DNA of 53,351 bases. It comes from Xanthomonas euvesicatoria pv. euvesicatoria (lineage in GTDB: Bacteria > Pseudomonadota > Gammaproteobacteria > Xanthomonadales > Xanthomonadaceae). Each line of letters opens with the position of its first letter. Within the stretch, counting starts at the first letter, position 1. Positions 45,855-53,351 of the stretch are shown in pieces. The stretch covers positions 1 through 53,351 of the forward strand of contig NZ_JAJIUJ010000020.1 in NCBI RefSeq assembly GCF_020880415.1, given 5' to 3'. The position numbers and the translations under genes are program-made. The notes under the pieces were generated by a model. The model worked only from the letters and a program-made list of their open reading frames with translations. It was not told where the DNA came from and did not search any database.

Positions 45855-47818
45855 CCGATCATGATCAGGCCGCCGCCGACCTGCACCAAGGCGTCGGCCT
45901 TGATGCTGACCAGCGGGCCCTTGAGCGTGGCCGAGGCACCGGCTTCGGCGCTGAGCATGCCGCCGGAGGTCAGTTTGAGCGTGGCATCGCCAGCCACCTC
46001 GGTGGCCGGCGATTTGGCCTGCAGCTGTGCATTGGCCAACAGCTTGATGGCGGTGGAGGTGATCTTGGCCTCCGAGCTGGCATCGACCAGGATCTTGATG
46101 CCGCTCAACACGATCTCGCCGTTGTGTTTCATCACCAGCCGCGCGCTGCCGGTCACCAACTCGATCTCTTCGCCGGCTTTCAGCAGCAGCTTCTTGCCGA
46201 CCTCCACGCTGTCGTTGTTGTCGATCCGCGCACGACGGTCGTGCTTGACCGCCAGGACCCGATCGTTGTCGATGGTACTGGTGTGGTCGTGCTGCACCTC
46301 TTCGCGCAAATCGCGCTGCGCGCGCAGGTAGAGTTCTTCCGCGCCGGCCTTGTCGTCGAAACGCAACTCGTTGAAATCGGCAGCGCCGCCCAGCAGGCTG
46401 CGGCTGCGCACGCCGCTTTGGGTCTTGTTATCGGGCAAGGAAAACGGCGGCGCATGGTCGCCGTTGTAGACGCTGCCCACGATCAACGGGCGGTCCGGGT
46501 CGCCTTCCAGAAAGCTCACCACCACTTCCTGCCCCACGCGCGGCAGGCTCATTGCGCCCCAGCCCTTGCCCGCCCACATCGAAGCCACACGCACCCAGCA
46601 CGACGGCGCGGCATGCGGGCGTGCCGCAGTGGCCCAGTGAAAGGTCACCTGCACGCGGCCATGCGCATCCACCGCAATGTCCTCGTCGGTGTCGCCGGTC
46701 ACCACCGCCGTCTGCAGGCCGGCAATGGTTGGCGTTGCGGTGCGTTGCAGGCTACGGAACGGCAGCCGGCTTTCCATCACCTGCACGCTGCTGGAAAACG
46801 GCGGCTCGCCGCTGCCGTGTTCGGGCGCGGCCAGCGTGGTGTGCGCCGACAGCACCAGATATTCCTGATTGAGTTCGGCGCGCGGGAACCCGCGCAAGCG
46901 AAACAAGGCACCGACCATCAGGCCGCAGGCATTGGTGGTGGCTGCATGGCTGGCGCGCTGCACGTTGTGCGCCTCGGTGCGCACCTGCATGTAGCGACGA
47001 CCGTCGGCCTGCACGGTATGCGCGCCGGGGTAGTCGAAGGCGATCAGACCATCGACGGTGTGCAACTGTTCGCCGCCGGCATCGGCATCGGCGGCCAGCG
47101 ATGCACGCGGCTGCAGCGGGTCGTAGTCGGTGCTGCCATGCTGGCTGGAATGCACGCCGCGCGCACTGCGCCAATGGCTCACCACCGAGCGCATCAGGCG
47201 CCGGTCATCGGTTCCCGGCGGCACATAGGGCAGGCTGTCCACGCCGTTTTTCGTTGCATGCGCACCCAGTGCATCGGCCAGCACCAACGTATGCGCACTG
47301 CGGGTGTGGGTGAAGTAGTAGTAGATGCCTTCGCGTTCCAGCAGCCGGCTGATGAAGCTGAAATCGTCCTCGCGGTATTGCACGCAGTAGGTGCGCTTGG
47401 CGTACTGCGCGCTCAACTGCTGCTGCACATCGCCGTAGCCGATCTCGCCCAGCACGCTGGTGACGATCTCCGGCACGCTCATGTCCTGATAGATGCGGCA
47501 ATCGCGGCGCTGGGTCAGCAGCCATGGTTTGGGCACCACCTGCAGTTCAAGCACGGCGTAATCGAGCGCATCGACCACGGCGTAGCCGTTGTGCGCGCAA
47601 CTGGCCACCATGCCGTGATACCAGCGCTGTTCGCCCTCGCCATCGGCCAGCTGCACCGCCACTGGCGTGCCAAGCAGATCACGCAGGTTGGGCTGCAGTT
47701 CGGTGCACAACGCATCGATGCGGTAGTCGAACAGCTGCCCCAACGCTTCGCTGGCCTGCATGCGATGCAGCAGCAGGCGCTCGCCAAGGTCGGAGTGCAG
47801 CGTGATGGTGCGCGGCAT
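45851..47818 (-). CDS. vgrG: Type VI secretion spike protein VgrG (TssI)
   Basis: A 655-residue spike protein. The gp27-like N-terminal part has LFDYRIDALCTE, CVQYREDDFSFISRLLEREG and IYYYFTH. The OB-fold and gp5-like part has WVRVASMWAGKGWGAMSLPR, VGQEVVVSFLEGDPDRPLIV and GSVYNGDHAPPFSL. A beta-helix needle closes the protein (VEVGKKLLLKAGEEIELVTG, ending GGGLIMIG). There is no C-terminal effector extension, so cargo must be separate. ATG 47818 is chosen over ATG 47830 because GTGGA lies seven bases upstream. Motif copy C lies about 140 bases upstream. Confidence 0.96.
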   Translation of the reverse strand: MPRTITLHSDLGERLLLHRMQASEALGQLFDYRIDALCTELQPNLRDLLGTPVAVQLADGEGEQRWYHGMVASCAHNGYAVVDALDYAVLELQVVPKPWLLTQRRDCRIYQDMSVPEIVTSVLGEIGYGDVQQQLSAQYAKRTYCVQYREDDFSFISRLLEREGIYYYFTHTRSAHTLVLADALGAHATKNGVDSLPYVPPGTDDRRLMRSVVSHWRSARGVHSSQHGSTDYDPLQPRASLAADADAGGEQLHTVDGLIAFDYPGAHTVQADGRRYMQVRTEAHNVQRASHAATTNACGLMVGALFRLRGFPRAELNQEYLVLSAHTTLAAPEHGSGEPPFSSSVQVMESRLPFRSLQRTATPTIAGLQTAVVTGDTDEDIAVDAHGRVQVTFHWATAARPHAAPSCWVRVASMWAGKGWGAMSLPRVGQEVVVSFLEGDPDRPLIVGSVYNGDHAPPFSLPDNKTQSGVRSRSLLGGAADFNELRFDDKAGAEELYLRAQRDLREEVQHDHTSTIDNDRVLAVKHDRRARIDNNDSVEVGKKLLLKAGEEIELVTGSARLVMKHNGEIVLSGIKILVDASSEAKITSTAIKLLANAQLQAKSPATEVAGDATLKLTSGGMLSAEAGASATLKGPLVSIKADALVQVGGGLIMIG

Positions 47819-47954
47819 CGAAGCATCCACAGGTGATGGGGCAACGCACGTTGCGCTGACCGACGGCGCCGCGTTGCGCCCGCGCGTGCAACGTCAGGCG
47901 GCTAAAGGCACGGCAACTGTCACGCGCATGCTCACATGCGTGCGTGCAGCAAAG

Positions 47955-47971
47955 CCGACATTTCGTCTCAG
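47955..47971 (-). promoter_or_regulatory. Shared T6SS-cluster motif, copy C (upstream of vgrG)
   Basis: The coding strand reads CTGAGACGAAATGTCGG, differing from copy B at one base. It overlaps the stop codon (47968-47970) of the TPR-methyltransferase gene and lies 137 bases upstream of the vgrG ATG. Its conservation cannot be explained by the coding sequence of the upstream gene alone, because an unrelated gene end carries copy B. Confidence 0.6.
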
Positions 47972-49299
47972 GCTGGCCCAGGCGTGCGCGCGGTCACGAC
48001 CCAGCCGTGCACCGGCTGGCCACGTTCGCTGCGCAGCACGTCCAGTTCCAACGCGATCGGCTGCAAACCGGCGCCTTGCAATGCGGCGCGCACGTGCGCA
48101 TGGCTGTGCCGATAGCGCCCGCTGGCATCGAGTTCGACCCGGTCGTCCGGCTCGTCCAGCGCTTCGACCGTGAAACCCAGCACGCCCCCTGGCGTGAGCG
48201 CGCCGGCAGCGGCAGCGAGCACCGGCTGCAGCGCGCCGAAGTACACCAAGGTGTCGGCCGAGCCGATCACATCCCACTGCGCGTGCTGCGCGTGCAGGTA
48301 TGCGGTGAGTTCGGCGACCTCCAGCCGATCGTAGCCACCGCGTTGGCGTGCCTTGGCGACCATGCCAGGCGACAGGTCCACGCCCACCAGTTGATGTGCA
48401 TACGGGCGCCACAGCGGCGCACACAGCCCGGTGCCGCAGCCGGCATCGAGCATGCGCAGGCCCGCATGCGGTGGCGCAAGGCAGGCCGCCAGTGCCTTGG
48501 TCAGCCGTTGCGGCGCGCGGTACTCCAGGTGATGCAGCAACTGTTCGTCGAAACTGTCGGCAAAGCCATCGAACAGTTCACGCACATAGGTATCGCCGGC
48601 ACGCGGCGGCGGTTCGGCGCCGCCACAGGCCGCCAGCATATGCGTTGCCACCGGGTTGCCCGGCTCAAGCGTGAGCCAGTCGCGATACACCGTTTGCGCC
48701 TGCGCATGCTCGCCCAACAGGTAGAGCCCGGTGCCCAGCGCCTCGCGGGCGTGCAGGTGGTCCGGTGCCAGCGTGCAGGCCTGCTGCAGGCACTGCACCG
48801 ATTGCTGCAGATGCTCGGCGGCCTGCGCGTTGTTGCGCAGGAACAGGCCGAGCAGGTAATGCGCATGCGCGGACTGCGGATAGGTGTGCAACAGCGCCGC
48901 GTAGGTGACGAAGGCTTCTTCGCTGCGCCGCTGCGCTTCCAGCACCGCTGCCAGATTCGCCAGCGCGTCGGCATGTGCAGGCGCCAGCGCCAGTGCGCGG
49001 CGATAGCAGTGTTCGGCATCGCGCAGGCGGCCGCATTCGCGGTGCACGTTGCCCAGGTTGTTGCAGGCATCCGGTTGCGCGGGCGCCAGCGTCAACGCCT
49101 GGGTGATGGAGGCCACCGCCGCGGCGCTGTTGCCGCGCTGATGCAACAGGATGCCCTGGTAATGCAGCGCGTCGGCGTGCGCGGGCTGATCGTCCAGCAG
49201 CTGCGTGTACAGCTGCGCGGCATGTTCGAGTTGGCCACTGCGGTGCGCGGCGATCGCCTGCTGCAGTGGCTCGGTAAGTGGCTGTGGCGCAGTTTGCAT
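47968..49299 (-). CDS. TPR-repeat protein fused to a SAM-dependent methyltransferase
   Basis: A 443-residue two-part protein. Residues 10-245 are TPR repeats (ADALHYQGILLHQRGNSAAA, PDACNNLGNVHRECGRLRDA, AHADALANLAAVLEAQRRSE). Residues 283-443 form a class I methyltransferase with the SAM-binding motif MLDAGCGTG and the acidic end VGVDLSPGM. It probably methylates a small molecule or protein recruited by the TPRs; the substrate is unknown. ATG 49299 has GGAG nine bases upstream. It lies between the PAAR and vgrG genes on their strand, so a role in T6SS spike or effector handling is plausible but unproven. TPR-methyltransferase fusions also occur outside T6SS. Confidence 0.87.
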   Translation of the reverse strand: MQTAPQPLTEPLQQAIAAHRSGQLEHAAQLYTQLLDDQPAHADALHYQGILLHQRGNSAAAVASITQALTLAPAQPDACNNLGNVHRECGRLRDAEHCYRRALALAPAHADALANLAAVLEAQRRSEEAFVTYAALLHTYPQSAHAHYLLGLFLRNNAQAAEHLQQSVQCLQQACTLAPDHLHAREALGTGLYLLGEHAQAQTVYRDWLTLEPGNPVATHMLAACGGAEPPPRAGDTYVRELFDGFADSFDEQLLHHLEYRAPQRLTKALAACLAPPHAGLRMLDAGCGTGLCAPLWRPYAHQLVGVDLSPGMVAKARQRGGYDRLEVAELTAYLHAQHAQWDVIGSADTLVYFGALQPVLAAAAGALTPGGVLGFTVEALDEPDDRVELDASGRYRHSHAHVRAALQGAGLQPIALELDVLRSERGQPVHGWVVTARTPGPA

Positions 49300-49534
49300 G
49301 AGCTTCTCCAAGGACACGGCAACCGGTGGTGCGGGTACGAATGTGAGCGCGGAATGGCAGGGCGTCATGTCTGCAACGAGCCGCCAACAGCACGACCGTG
49401 GTGCCGATGCGCCGGGGCGGCCACCGCCTGGCATCGCCGCGGGCGCCGGCAGGCTTGAGTACCGGCGCATGCGCGCCACGGGCAGACAACTGGCGGCGGC
49501 CTGCCACCGGCCACCAGCCGCCGCCACGCAGTAC

Positions 49535-49822
49535 TCACCCGATCAACACGGTGAAGCAGCCCAGGGTGATCACCCCGCCATGCGCGGTGCTGTCGCCCAG
49601 TCGCGCGGCAGGCTGACCTGCGATCAACACGGTCGGTGCGCCGGCCACGATGCTGTCCGGCGGGCCGACGCATACGGCCATGTCGCCCCGCCGCGCCGCC
49701 GGCAGGCCGCCGATCAATACCGTTGGCGCGCCGGGGCTGACGATCGGCCCGCCCACATGCGGCACCACCCCGGTCACCATGGGGCAGACATGCAAATCGG
49801 TCAGGCGCGCAGCAGGTTGCAT
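49535..49822 (-). CDS. PAAR-domain spike-tip protein
   Basis: A 95-residue protein that is a bare PAAR domain with the repeated pattern PAARLTDLHVCPMV, GAPTVLIGGLPAARRGDMAV, GAPTVLIAGQPAARLGDSTA and HGGVITLGCFTVLIG. His and Cys residues (HVCP, CVGP, HGG, GCF) could form the zinc site at the tip. It caps the VgrG trimer. ATG 49822 begins just before the PAAR motif. There is no effector domain attached, matching the effector-free VgrG. Motif copy B lies 58 bases upstream. Confidence 0.95.
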   Translation of the reverse strand: MQPAARLTDLHVCPMVTGVVPHVGGPIVSPGAPTVLIGGLPAARRGDMAVCVGPPDSIVAGAPTVLIAGQPAARLGDSTAHGGVITLGCFTVLIG

Positions 49823-49879
49823 CGGCACGCTTCGGTCGTTGCCATGCACGGCACTATCCCGCCAGGCCGCAGCGGTCAC

Positions 49880-49896
49880 CCGACAATTCGTCTCAG
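49880..49896 (-). promoter_or_regulatory. Shared T6SS-cluster motif, copy B (upstream of the PAAR gene)
   Basis: The coding strand reads CTGAGACGAATTGTCGG followed by GTGACC. It overlaps the stop codon of the kinase gene (49893-49895) and lies 58 bases before the PAAR ATG, the closest of the four copies. About 22 bases further on is GATAGT, a possible -10 element, which would give a 5' leader of some 25 bases. Confidence 0.6.
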
Positions 49897-52394
49897 CGCT
49901 GCGCCACCGAGGTGGTGGTCTGTGCCTCGCTGGTATCCACCGGCGGCGTCGCCAACGCCAGGGTCTGGCGCGCCGCGCGCAGGGGCTGGTCTGCATTGCC
50001 GAAAATGCCGGTAAGAATCTGCAATGCCTGCTGCGCGTGGTCGCGCGCGGCCACGGTCTGGCCCAGCCTGCGCTCGGCTTCGGACATGCCGCGCAGGATC
50101 TCGGCCGTTTGCGGATGCGCGCGCCCCAGCACACGCTCCGAGGCAGCAAGCGCGGCGCGCTGTTCGGCCAGCGATGCTTCCACCTGGCCGTCGTCCAGCA
50201 GCCAGAACGCATGGTTGCTGCGATAGGCGATGGTGGCCGGTGCATCGTTGCCGAAGGCCGCGCGTGCGCGCTCCAGCGTCCTGCGGTAGTACGGCCCGGC
50301 TTCGGCCAGCTTGCCCTGCTGGCGCAACGCGCCGGCCAGGTTGCCTTCGACCATCAAGGTGTCGGCGGCACTCTCGCCATACAACGCGCGTGCGACCTGC
50401 AGCAGCGGGACGAGTTCGGCTTCGGCACCGGCAAAGTCGCGCTGCATCAGCAGGAACACTGCCAGGCTGTTGCGCATCGACACCACCAATGGATGCTCGG
50501 GCCCGTGCATGGCCATGCGCTCGCGCAACAGGCTGCGCTGCAAGGCGATCGCCGGTACCAGCTGGCCGTTATCGGCCAGCATGGCGGCGTAGCTGTTGCC
50601 GGCGTCGATACGCTGGTCCGCGCTGCTGGAGGCATTGGCCAGCGCGGCGACATAGGCATGCCGGCTCTCTGCCAACGCATCGCGCATGCGGCCCTGTTCG
50701 CGCAGGGCCCACGCCAACCAGGCACGCAGCTCGTTGCCCATGGCCTGCTGTTGCGCATCGCCGCGTGCTGCCTGCGCAATGCCCTGGCGCAAGACGCGCT
50801 CGGCATCGCCTGGTTTGCCGTCGCCAGTGAGCGCCTGGCCCAGCATGGACGTGGCCTTCAAGGCCGGCAGGCTGCCCGCACCGGCAGTCTGCTGCGCCAG
50901 GGTCTGTGCGATGCGCAGATGCTCCACGGCCTGCGCAAAATTGGCCAGCGCAATGAGCGTGCGGCCCAGCGTCAGTTCCACCTGGGTGCGCGCATCGGGC
51001 TGGTCGGCCAGTTCGCGCGCCGCACGCTGCGAGGCCTGCTGCAGCACGCGCAGCATCAGGGTCTTGTCCAGGTCGCGCGCCACGCCAGGGTCCACGCTGG
51101 ACAACACCGAACTCATGAAATCGCCGGTGACCTGCGCACGTTGCGCATCGCGCGCGGCCTGCTGCAGCGACCACAGCGTGGCCCCCAGCCCGGCGACCAC
51201 GGCAACCGCAGCGAGGCCGGCGGCGGCGACGCCGCTGCGATGGCGCTGGGTGAACTTGCGCAGCCGCAGCCAGCGGCTCGCCTGCAGGGCGCGCGGCGGG
51301 TAGCCGTCCAGCCAGCGATGCAGATCGTCCAGCAATGCGGACACCGATGCGTAGCGCGCGCCCGGCTGCGGCTCCAGCGCGCGCAATACGATCGCATCCA
51401 GCCCGTCGCGCAGGTGCTCGTGTAGTTTCTGGTAGGTGGTCGCGCGCGCCGCGCAGATGCGTGCACGCGCATCGGCCGGCACTGTTGCCAGCCGCTGCGA
51501 CGGCGGCTGCGGCACCCCGTCGCGCCCGGCCACCGGCGCCAGCCCGCAACTCAATTCGTAGAACATCGCTCCCAAGGCATAGATATCGCTGCGTGCATCC
51601 ACATCCGGCGCGCCGCGTGCCTGCTCCGGGCTCATGTAACCCGGCGTGCCGCGATCGTGCGCGTAGGTCATCCCCGGGTTGGTCGCATCGATGGCGATGC
51701 CGAAGTCGATCACCCCTGGCATCGGCCGCCCGTCGATCTCGCTGACCAGTACGTTGCTGGGTTTGAGATCGCGATGGATCACGCCCTTCTGATGCGCGTG
51801 CTGGACCGCCTCGCTGACACGCAGCATCACCAACACGCGCGCATGCAGCGACAGGCGGTGTTGGTCGCACCACCAGGTGATCGGCTCGCCGCGCAGGTAT
51901 TCCATCACCAGGTACGGCTGGCCGTGGGCATCGGTGCCCACGTCGTGGATCTGCGCGATCGCCGGGTGCACCATCTGCGCCAGCAGCCGGCACTCGAATT
52001 CGAACAGTGCACGGCCCTGCGCATCCAGCGCATCGGCGGCCACCAGCTTGATCGCCACCTCGCGCTCGTACGCGCCATCGGCACGGTGGCCCAGATACAC
52101 CTGGCCCATGCCGCCGGCGCCGATCAGGCGATCGATCGCCCAGGCACCGAAGCGCGTGCCGGCCGGCAGTTCCGGTAACGGCGCACGCAATGCGGCGGCG
52201 GCCTGTTTCAACGGCGCCCGCACGCGCAAGGTGGCCTGCGATTCCACTGCCAGCATCGCCAGCAATTGGTCGCGCACGCTGGCGTCGTCGCCGGCCTGCG
52301 CGCGCGCAAATGCCTCGCGCTCGGCGGCAGGCAACTGGCAGGCCTGATGAAACAAGGCTTCCAGACGTTGCCACGCGGTGGCGGCCAGGCTCAC
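49893..52394 (-). CDS. pknS: Transmembrane Ser/Thr kinase with periplasmic TPRs, partner of the ECF sigma factor
   Basis: An 833-residue protein starting at GTG 52394, whose GTGA overlaps the sigma factor's stop. The cytoplasmic kinase domain (about 85-360) has GAGGMGQVYLG, Lys116 (VAIKLV), Asp209 in HRDLKPSN, Asp230 in DFGIAI and GTPGYMSPEQA. One TM follows (VAAAGLAAVAVVAGLGATLW). The outer part is a row of TPR-like repeats (ALKATSMLGQALTGDGKPGD, TLMVEGNLAGALRQQGKLAE), a likely sensor. In the X. citri group the kinase PknS activates the ECF factor EcfK and the T6SS; this pair matches in order, coupling and domains. The symbol is by that analogy. Confidence 0.9.
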   Translation of the reverse strand: MSLAATAWQRLEALFHQACQLPAAEREAFARAQAGDDASVRDQLLAMLAVESQATLRVRAPLKQAAAALRAPLPELPAGTRFGAWAIDRLIGAGGMGQVYLGHRADGAYEREVAIKLVAADALDAQGRALFEFECRLLAQMVHPAIAQIHDVGTDAHGQPYLVMEYLRGEPITWWCDQHRLSLHARVLVMLRVSEAVQHAHQKGVIHRDLKPSNVLVSEIDGRPMPGVIDFGIAIDATNPGMTYAHDRGTPGYMSPEQARGAPDVDARSDIYALGAMFYELSCGLAPVAGRDGVPQPPSQRLATVPADARARICAARATTYQKLHEHLRDGLDAIVLRALEPQPGARYASVSALLDDLHRWLDGYPPRALQASRWLRLRKFTQRHRSGVAAAGLAAVAVVAGLGATLWSLQQAARDAQRAQVTGDFMSSVLSSVDPGVARDLDKTLMLRVLQQASQRAARELADQPDARTQVELTLGRTLIALANFAQAVEHLRIAQTLAQQTAGAGSLPALKATSMLGQALTGDGKPGDAERVLRQGIAQAARGDAQQQAMGNELRAWLAWALREQGRMRDALAESRHAYVAALANASSSADQRIDAGNSYAAMLADNGQLVPAIALQRSLLRERMAMHGPEHPLVVSMRNSLAVFLLMQRDFAGAEAELVPLLQVARALYGESAADTLMVEGNLAGALRQQGKLAEAGPYYRRTLERARAAFGNDAPATIAYRSNHAFWLLDDGQVEASLAEQRAALAASERVLGRAHPQTAEILRGMSEAERRLGQTVAARDHAQQALQILTGIFGNADQPLRAARQTLALATPPVDTSEAQTTTSVAQR

Positions 52395-52930
52395 AGCTGC
52401 GCCGCCAGCCACACCCTGGCAAAGCGCAGATCGCGCTCCAGCGTCGGCACCGACACCTCCAGCTGTTCGGCGGCCTCGGCCACGCTGAAGCCCACCAGCT
52501 CGGTCAATGCGAATGCACGGGCCTTGCGCTCGTCCACCTGGGCCAGCTTGTCGAAGGCATCGGCCACCAGCATCAATGCCTCCGGCCGTGCGGCGCCGTC
52601 GGACAGGCTGAGGGTCAGCGTCACCGCCTGCCCCAACCGTTTGGCGCTGGCCTGCTGGCGCGCCAGATCCACCAACAGGTGGCGCATCTGCAGCGCAGCC
52701 ACCGAATAGAAGTGCGCCCGCGAACGAAAACCCTGCTGGCCCTGTTCCAGCCGCATCCAAGCCTCGTGCACCAGCTCGGTCGCCTGCAAGCCAGCGCGCC
52801 CGTCGCGACGCAGCTCGCGCATGGCGGTGGCGCGCAACACGTCATAGACCTGGCGCGCCAAGGCGTCGCCCGCGCCGGGTTCGTCGCGCTGCCAGGCCTG
52901 CAATAACTCGGTGATCGGCAGCTCGGACAT
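52391..52930 (-). CDS. ecfK: ECF sigma factor of the kinase-linked (ECF43) type
   Basis: A 179-residue sigma factor. Region 2 spans about residues 20-95 (LQATELVHEAWMRLEQ, RSRAHFYSVAALQMRHLLVD) and region 4 about 125-178 (LTELVGFSVAEAAEQLEVSV, PTLERDLRFARVWL). In most ECF factors region 2.2 has a DAED-like acidic motif that binds the polymerase beta-prime subunit; here it reads QATE with Thr51. In this group phosphorylation of that threonine by a partner kinase supplies the missing charge. The kinase gene follows with a GTGA overlap. It likely directs T6SS genes; its own upstream region lacks the shared motif. The symbol is by analogy with X. citri. Confidence 0.9.
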   Translation of the reverse strand: MSELPITELLQAWQRDEPGAGDALARQVYDVLRATAMRELRRDGRAGLQATELVHEAWMRLEQGQQGFRSRAHFYSVAALQMRHLLVDLARQQASAKRLGQAVTLTLSLSDGAARPEALMLVADAFDKLAQVDERKARAFALTELVGFSVAEAAEQLEVSVPTLERDLRFARVWLAAQL

Positions 52931-53279
52931 CCAAGCCCATCTCGCCTGCGTGGACACGCAGTATCCCGCATTGGCACCGACGCGGAACACGCCACCGGTA
53001 ATCATTCGGCCCCAATCACCGTGCCCCGACAGCGCGGAGCAGCCCAGGCAGGTAGCGAGGGTGCCGCCGGCAGCCGGGTCCGCCTCAGGTACGCCCAGCC
53101 TGTCCCCGGCAGGGCGCGGCCCCAGGACGCGGCGGTCTCGGATCGCGGCGGCTGCATGGGCAGGCACGGGCCTGGTGCCGGTCGTGCGTGCCCGCCGCCA
53201 CGTCATCGGCAGCCAACGCGTCACTGCCACGTCATACGACGCCGCTAGCCTACGCCCCTGCAATCGGCCGGAGGTCGGG
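52931..53279. promoter_or_regulatory. Divergent region between the ECF/kinase operon and the right-edge sigma-like gene
   Basis: These 349 bases carry the promoter for the sigma-kinase operon on the minus strand and one for the plus-strand gene at the edge. I see no copy of the 17-bp shared motif and no clear -35/-10 pair. No other gene is supported. Confidence 0.45.
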
Positions 53280-53351
53280 GTGTCGGCACATCCAAAGCGC
53301 GCCTGGGCACGTCTGTTCACCGAGCATGGCCCGGTGCTGCGTGGCTTCTTC
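53280..53351 (+). CDS. N-terminal fragment of a possible second ECF-type sigma factor (runs off right edge)
   Basis: Twenty-four codons from GTG 53280 read VSAHPKRAWARLFTEHGPVL then RGFF, and GGAGG lies six bases upstream. The pattern LFxEHGxxLRxFF is how many FecI-like ECF factors begin (region 2.1). A second, plus-strand regulatory gene therefore appears to start here, divergent from the ecfK-like gene. The fragment is short, so the family call is tentative. Confidence 0.45.
   Translation, partial: MSAHPKRAWARLFTEHGPVLRGFF

Noticed and set aside
45851..47818. A toxin or effector domain at the VgrG C-terminus
   Set aside because: The protein ends in the beta-helix needle (GGGLIMIG) with no extension.

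Overview
The window is high-GC DNA with long overlapping ORFs. Its gene content points to a Xanthomonas: a xanthomonadin (brominated aryl-polyene pigment) cluster with the chorismatase XanB2, a polA-linked C-rich small RNA resembling sX13, and a type VI secretion (T6SS) cluster led by an ECF sigma factor and a Ser/Thr kinase, as in the X. citri group. The species cannot be fixed from sequence alone.

Region 1 (1-8190) is part of the xanthomonadin cluster. A leftward operon encodes an acyl carrier protein, a membrane protein, a PlsC-type acyltransferase, a hotdog dehydratase, an LpxL-type acyltransferase, a LolA-like carrier and the start of an MMPL exporter. The divergent pair is a flavin halogenase-like protein and XanB2. 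An AMP ligase follows on the minus strand. In the inferred pathway XanB2 makes 3-hydroxybenzoate, the ligase loads it on the ACP, and the acyl-polyene is extended, dehydrated, moved to a lipid carrier and exported. The ketosynthases and ketoreductase are not in the window.

Region 2 (8191-18547) is housekeeping: a secreted dipeptidyl peptidase, two coupled hypothetical genes, hemF, polA, a DUF2782-type lipoprotein, and a three-hairpin small RNA downstream of polA.

Region 3 (18548-53351) is about two thirds of the window and is a T6SS cluster, nearly all on the minus strand. In transcription order it reads: ECF sigma, Ser/Thr kinase with TPRs, PAAR, TPR-methyltransferase, vgrG, a small helical protein, tagH (FHA), an inserted AKR/LysR pair, then an almost gapless operon tssK-tssL-tssM-tagF-pppA-ppkA-small TM protein-tpsB-tpsA-tssA. 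The unusual feature is a complete two-partner secretion system (TpsB transporter and a 2,727-residue TpsA adhesin with an internal 1,056-bp tandem duplication) translationally coupled into the T6SS operon. Sheath, Hcp, baseplate and ClpV genes (tssB, C, D, E, F, G, H) are absent and presumably lie to the right.

Four intergenic sites in the T6SS cluster share a 17-bp core close to CTGAGACGAATTGTCGG on the coding strand, upstream of tssK, tagH, vgrG and the PAAR gene. They are a candidate regulon signal, possibly for the ECF sigma factor encoded here. That sigma factor lacks the usual acidic motif in region 2.2 and carries a threonine there, the signature of kinase-activated ECF factors. All boundaries and functions are from reading the sequence; no database search was run.
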